A stretch of 64,000 bases of DNA from Nepenthes gracilis (lineage: Eukaryota > Streptophyta > Magnoliopsida > Caryophyllales > Nepenthaceae). Of the stretch, positions 59,638 to 64,000 are shown one piece after another (position 1 is the stretch's first letter; the number at the start of each line of letters is the position of its first letter). The notes beneath the pieces are model-generated. The model was given only the letters and a program-made list of their open reading frames with translations, made no database searches and had not been told where the DNA came from. The stretch covers positions 14,670,037 to 14,734,036 of the forward strand of contig BSYO01000004.1 of the NCBI GenBank assembly GCA_033239525.1. The letters are read 5' to 3'. A program made the position numbers and the translations under genes.

Positions 59638-60402
59638 GCTGTTGTAGTTGGCCAGTGCTGCTGTTTGGCAGTCCATCGAGCAGTGTGTGCCAAGCTACTG
59701 TTGCTGATCCTATGCACCGTGATGATATGGCTGCTCTGAGTTTGCACCAAACGTTGCTGAGCTGCTGGGCTTTTGACATTTTGTATGTCCGGTTTGTGGT
59801 ACTCTGCTACCATGTATTTTCTCTAAATGCTGGTTTTGTTGGCGCTGTAGTGTTTCTCCAGATGTCATGATATTCTGCCGAGCATTGCTTGCTCTGTTTC
59901 TCCCTGGAGTTCGTGTATGCAGTTTGCTGAGCGGATCTATGCTTCTGATGTCGCCTGCCGATGGGTTTTCCTTGCTGATGTAATCAATTTTTGCTGTTGG
60001 TGCTGGATTAATCCTGGATTGGAAGCAGGTGGGTCTGGCAGGTGGGTCTGGCAGTTGGGTTTCCATGTTGATGTAGCTCCCATGGCTGTGTGGACTTCGA
60101 ATCTGGATTGGTGATTTTTTTTATGCTGCTGGTACATTTCAGCAGCCGGTTGTCTCGGGTTGCAGGGGGATGGAAAGCGGCGCTTTCCCTCTGTGTTGTG
60201 TTGTAATTTTTTTCAATTTCTATTGGTTCTGTAGAACGTTGGCCTCCTAGAGGTTTATTATGTACCTTCGGATGTACTTGATGCTCGGGGTATGCCCCAG
60301 CGGGTTATGTTTTATCCCCAAGTCAAAATACTTGGAGATAAAACATCGATTTTGTAAATTTTTTTTCCCATTAATCCAAAATACTTGCTTACCAAAAAAA
60401 AA
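59638..60402 (+). mobile_element. LINE derivative Q inside the PF04195-like gene
   Basis: TAAAGGT occurs at 59631-59637 and 60403-60409, and the interrupted reading frame resumes after the second copy. It has the family 3' block at 60283-60402: GCTCGGGGTATGCCCC, a 16-of-17-bp hairpin (60307-60346), tgcttacc and an A-rich tail. The body is noncoding and TGCTG-rich. At 765 bp it is 5' truncated relative to N. Confidence 0.8.
60307..60346 (+). other. 3' hairpin of LINE Q
   Basis: ATGTTTTATC pairs with GATAAAACAT, and CCAAGT with ACTTGG, around a caaaat loop, with one C-A mismatch. It is the best-formed hairpin of the four family members. Confidence 0.8.
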
Positions 60403-61253
60403 TAAAGGTTAATGTGGCCATCTACGACTCACTAAAGAACTGAAAGAATTGGTTCTTCTTTGTGAGGGTGACTGAGACTTGGCCCTTGGCAAAGGATTGG
60501 GGCAAGTGCCGGAGGTTTATACGAGGATGCTGTCTGTGGCGGAGACGGCGTCCTTAAAATGGCTAACCAAACTCGTCAAGGCCCATCTCTCTGACTTCAA
60601 GAGAGATTTCTTGGTCTTTAGAGTAGATACCAAAAAAGTGAACTGGGAATCGCCTTCCCCTGTTCAGAAGTTCAAGGCACCGCCGCCGATGGTTATGATG
60701 TGACCGGAGAAGGAGAAGGAGCTGGCTGCCATTGCAAAGGTGATTGACCAGCCGGACCGAATGATCTCTGACAAGGAGGCAAAGATTGCCTGGCTGGATG
60801 CAAAGCTGGCGGTTTTAGAGGCAGAGCACCGGTCGGATGCCGCCGCCTTGCAGACCGTTATGGCCGATACAGAGGTCGAGAATGCTAGTCTAAAAGAGGA
60901 GAACGCTCGGCTGCCGGAGGAGAACGAGCAGATCACCGTACGTCTTAGCCATCTTGGAGGGTAGCTGACGGAGCTGGAGAACCACCTGAGCCTCTGGATA
61001 CGCCCCCACGAGATTGAGCAGCTAATGTGGTCGCAAATGTGGAAAGGAGTCAATATGTCTCGGCATATCGTGCAGCTTATTGACCATATTTTCTCGGTGG
61101 ACATGCTAATATGTCAAACAAGTCCGCCCAGACCCGTGAAAGTCTCGTGAGGGATCCGCGAGACGGTCAGGCACCGCCTCCACCGCCTCCCTAGCCTTTT
61201 TTCGATTTTTGGTCTTCCCTTTGTATCATGTATATTGTAATACATTTGAAAGC

Positions 61254-61259
61254 AATAAA
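61254..61259 (+). terminator. Possible poly(A) signal of the PF04195-like gene
   Basis: AATAAA lies about 100 bases after the last stop (61148), with tgtatattgtaat upstream. It is the expected place for 3' end formation of this transcript. Confidence 0.4.
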
Positions 61260-61588
61260 ATGATAATTCCTCCACTTTGTGTCTATTTCTTTTTACTGTT
61301 TTGTGCTTGCATCCTTGCTGTACTGGACGGCCAACTCAGTTGGCTGGCGGCCATTGCATTGCTGCCAAATGAGTGAAATCGTTAGGCTCTTTTGTAGGCG
61401 GCTGTGTATGTGTTAGCTAGCCTAGTAGTGGTGGCTTGTGAGTAAAGCCTGATGGCGCTGCCCAAGTGTTGACTTGGGCGGCCAGCCTTGAAAAAGAATT
61501 TTTCTCCCTTCAACCATTGTTGAGTGATCACGCTATCTCCCCGTAAAGGAGGTCGTTGCGTGTGCTGTACTAGCCCCCTAAAATTTTG
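61260..61588. other. Spacer between TE gene and repeat array
   Basis: It is noncoding and GC-richer than the window average, with repeated ggcggc/ggcggcc motifs. It probably belongs to the same element as the gene before it. No domain or terminus was seen. Confidence 0.35.
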
Positions 61589-61830
61589 ACCGTTAACGGG
61601 TCACTTGGATGACCAAGGTTTAGATTCGACCACCTATGGGCCGCCTGGATGACCAGGATTTAATACGACTGCTAATGGGCCGCTCGGATGACCGATGTTC
61701 ATACTAGACCACTTATGGACCACCTGGATGACCAGGGTTTAAATACGACCGCTAATGGGCCACTCGGATGAACGAGATTCATATTCGACCACTTATGGGC
61801 CGCTTAGATGATCAGGGTTTAGTAACGAGA
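61589..61830 (+). repeat. Six tandem 40-bp units with alternating types
   Basis: Units open gaccacttatggg or gaccgctaatggg and carry ccgcctggatgaccagggtt or ccgctcggatgaccgatgtt. Units 2, 4 and 6 are of the first type; 3 and 5 of the second; unit 1 is mixed. The pattern is therefore an 80-bp dimer. It follows a TE gene, where tandem arrays are common in Tat/Ogre-type elements. Confidence 0.8.
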
Positions 61831-62089
61831 GGGTGAAGACCCTCCCGACTTAGGGGCAGTCTAGGTTGGGTAAACTTGCAAGGCAAACACACATATATAC
61901 ATGCACACAGGAAAGGGAAGGCAGTATGTTAAGGAAACGCTTATTTTGACAAATTGAAATAAGCAGGCGAATGCGTACACTCAATAATGCAAATACATAC
62001 TTAGGTCCCTTATTGAAAGTAGCGTTTGAGATGGATCGCGTTCTACGTTCATTGGTTTCTTTAACTAAATGCATTACCACGACTACTTT
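61831..62089. other. Noncoding junction region before the LINE fragment
   Basis: It contains gaagaccctcccgacttagg and a CA-rich tract. No coding or terminal signal was recognised. Confidence 0.3.
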
Positions 62090-62482
62090 TTCTATTAACT
62101 AAATGGCGAATTAGTTGGTTTCTTTAAGGGAGCAAAGGAATTTCAACAGGGTGATCCTCTATCGCCATATCTCTTTATGCTAGCTATGGAAGTACTAATG
62201 GAATCATTAAATGAAAGCTCGTCCTAATAGTTTTTTCAAATATCATTGGAAATGTGATCGAACTCAAACCGTAATGCTTGCCTTTGCGGACGATCTTCTT
62301 CTTTTCTCTAGGACCGATGCAAATTCTATAAGAATACTTTATGGTTGTTTCAAGGAATTCGAAGAGCTTTTGGGGCTGTCAGCTAACAGAGAAAAAAACG
62401 AACTGCTTCTCTGTACCACAAATGAGAACACTATACAAGACATCAAAAATATTATGGGCTGCAAACAAGGTCAACTGTAACA
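62090..62482 (+). pseudogene. LINE reverse transcriptase fragment
   Basis: Two frames carry the middle of a plant LINE (L1-type) reverse transcriptase. 62105-62215 has NGELVGFFKGAKEFQQGDPL and SPYLFMLAMEVLMESL. After a frameshift near 62213, 62211-62480 has FFKYHWKCDRTQTVMLAFAD and DLLLFSRTDANSI, then FEELLGLSANREKNEL. The active site is FADD in place of the usual YADD or FADD forms of this clade. Domains on both sides are missing; the fragment is cut at 62483 by an LTR start. Confidence 0.85.
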
Positions 62483-62678
62483 ACCCGAGCTCGGATCCCC
62501 GAACCCAACCCGAACTGTCACGGTTAAAATCTTAAGTCATCTAAAATCATCAATTACACGTCATCAATAAACTCAACATCATTAAAAATTATCAATGATC
62601 CTCATAAATGCATCATAAATTAAACAATATGTATATACATGTTCTTTGTTATTTATAATGCCTTATTAAATATTTAGT
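62483..62678 (+). mobile_element. 5' piece of an LTR (S)
   Basis: It begins TGTAACAACCCGAGCTCGG, a typical gypsy LTR start, directly after the LINE fragment. It is cut after about 195 bases by LTR R. No other copy exists in the window to define its length. Confidence 0.45.
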
Positions 62679-64000
62679 TGTGACGGCCCCGGGCATATTT
62701 CACCACATACGGCCGCCGTCAAGCCTAACCTTTACAACATATATGGTATAAATACTAACTAGGTGGACAAAAAAAAAATTTCTTTTATATATATTTTACA
62801 TCGTGTACACAGGATCGCTTAAGGCCGAAATTCTTGAGTTGGATATCAAAATTTAACCTCATACCTGACCAGCTAACATTAAGGTTGGTCGGACATGAAG
62901 ACCTTCACATAAAATGAGATACTACTAGGAAAGTCAACTTCAATTTCTCATATTGTGATTACGAAAACATACTAACATCCATTAATTCTTCTACAGTGGA
63001 AATGTTTTACAAGTCCTTCCCAAAACATCAAAAGAAAATACATCGATTCCTTCACTCCTTCGCTGATCAGCTCCGACCAGCTATGCTGTCTAACTACACC
63101 ACATGACTCTGTTCAATTTCATCCTCCATAAGCTTCTCATCATCTGAAAAATAGCATGAGTAAATTACAAAGCCCAGCAAGGTACCCACATGTAGAAAAC
63201 ATTAACATACACATCATCGGATCGAAGTAACATAAACTTAACATACAAAAATCACCATATCATTTCTTCTTATGTTCCGGAATCTTTATTCTTATTCTTA
63301 TTATCTTGTTTTCAGAAAATTCATAAAACTGTACGAAATTCTTATCATCTTTAGGGACCGAACGGGAGCGGACAACATCGAGGAAGGATTGTGTGCTACC
63401 CCAAAACCTAGGGCCGTATCCTCCTATTATACTCCTAGAGGCAGGCAGTAATGCCTTTTACCCGGCATGCGGGGCCGTAGTCCATAAGCCTTGTGCCACC
63501 AAAAATTCCCCCGTGGCCTAAGGACAATCCTCGAGTGTCACTCCAATATCCTTCCCCAATTTTAACAGCAAGCTTAATGGAAACTCGATTCATAATTCAT
63601 ATAGTTCAATGGCGATCTATCATAGTTCAAAAGTCGGAAGTCATAGAGTTTCACTTGCTGTCCGAATTACATACATTTTTTCTTATTATTGTAATCTTTG
63701 TTCTTAACTTCAAACAATTGAAGTCCGTAAAGCCTTTCCTTTAACGTCTTAAAAACCGAAGATCTTTTATCAAAGTGTCGGAAGTCTCATTTATCAAAGC
63801 CGGAGGTCTTATGTTAAAAGCCGGACGTCATTGATCAAAAGTTGAATACCTTTTCTTTAACAAGCCGGAGGTCATATATCAAAAGCTGAAGGTCATATAT
63901 CAAAAGCTGAAGGTCATATATCAAAAGTTGGAGGTCTTTTACGCATATTCAAATCAGATATCTTAAAAACTTGTTCGTGGCAAGAATTCATGCAAGTAAG
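62679..64000 (-). mobile_element. LTR R, minus strand, running off the window
   Basis: Its minus-strand end is TGTGACGGCCCC read from 62679, matching the termini at 6415 and 15572. It has the middle block seen in J and L (accgaacgggagcggac, ccccgtggcc, 63355-63520). It carries a CCGG-type tandem array (63755-63945) like that of O. The start lies beyond 64000. Confidence 0.6.
63755..63945 (-). repeat. Tandem repeat of about 21 bp in LTR R
   Basis: The last four units read ggtcatatatcaaaagctga with period 21. Earlier units are spaced 25-35 bp and contain gccggaggtc. Reverse-complemented, the core gacctccggctttt recalls the aactccggctttt units of LTR O (2340-2460). Confidence 0.75.

Larger units (their letters stand above)
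59240..61150 (+). pseudogene. TE-derived protein with PF04195-like domain and coiled coil, interrupted by LINE Q
   Basis: The first exon-like part (59240-59637) starts MISTSIADISSILQEND and carries VTVYEAHLMSGLHLPLPDNL and LQALRVPIARLHVNAVRYI. The next part, FKINQGGEWISLVPRSG, is followed after the LINE by SLKN and KNWFFFVRVTETWPLAKDWG (60410 onward). This order resembles PF04195 proteins ('putative gypsy type transposon') found in plant gypsy relatives; their function is unknown. A frameshift near 60520 leads to TASLKWLTKLVKAHL, then a Glu/Lys/Leu-rich coiled coil (60704-61010, with ENASLKEENARLPEENEQIT). Nonsense codons: TGA near 60440, 60701 and TAG 60962; final stop 61148. AATAAA lies at 61254. 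The LINE and the stops make it a pseudogene. Confidence 0.6.

Noticed and set aside
63755..63945. Regular 21-bp repeats as a CRISPR array
   Set aside because: Units are contiguous with no unique spacers and lie in a plant LTR; it is a simple tandem repeat.
1..64000. tRNA, rRNA or snRNA genes
   Set aside because: No cloverleaf-like or rRNA-like segment was recognised by eye; the only tRNA-related sequences are retrotransposon primer-binding sites. tRNAscan-SE would be decisive.

Overview
The window looks like a heterochromatic intergenic block of a seed-plant nuclear genome, probably a dicot, although the species cannot be read from sequence. It is AT-rich and I found no intact host gene. The recognisable coding matter comes from plant transposons: Tekay/Del-like Ty3-gypsy gag-pol with chromodomain-type tails, Tork/TNT1-like Ty1-copia pol, plant LINE ORF1 (DUF4283 type) and ORF2 pieces, and a TE gene resembling Pfam PF04195 ('putative gypsy type transposon'). 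Every longer coding region is broken by stops or frameshifts.

Layout. 1-11029: one gypsy LTR (M, minus) dissected by nested insertions: LTR end 1-51, solo LTR O 782-3417, solo LTR I 3562-6354, solo LTR J 6415-8592, and a LINE derivative K 8918-10797. Most have target-site duplications (TSDs) that I could read. 11151-14444: LINE N with ORF1 but no ORF2. 15572-17868: solo LTR L. 18122-35197: old minus-strand gypsy F, whose 3' LTR holds a complete LARD-like element E (19286-27097; two LTRs of about 2.3 kb around 3.26 kb of noncoding DNA) and whose gag-protease region holds a 3.8 kb solo LTR (31166-34938). 35198-42288: LTR pieces V and G (plus), then scrambled minus gypsy pieces D and C. 42289-53755: a plus-strand gypsy array, internal A - shared LTR - internal B - truncated LTR; A and B lack the same integrase segment. 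LINE P sits in the shared LTR. 53756-57030: LINE ORF2 scrap and a copia pol remnant with its 3' end. 57601-61850: a TE gene (PF04195-like domain plus coiled coil) interrupted by LINE Q, followed by a 40-bp repeat array. 62090-64000: LINE reverse transcriptase fragment and two LTR pieces.

The most unusual material is the LINE family K/N/P/Q, plus a 16-bp stub at 41817-41832. The members share a 3' end with a covarying hairpin. N has only ORF1, and K has neither ORF, so the family must rely on reverse transcriptase supplied in trans, like mammalian HAL1 and SINEs. The other notable systems are the integrase-less gypsy family (A, B, D), whose copies share the same lesions, and the LARD element E, whose LTRs carry a 182-bp identity island suggestive of gene conversion.

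Coordinates with a stated TSD are exact as read. Junctions given as 'about' were found by eye from similarity between copies inside the window, not by alignment software.
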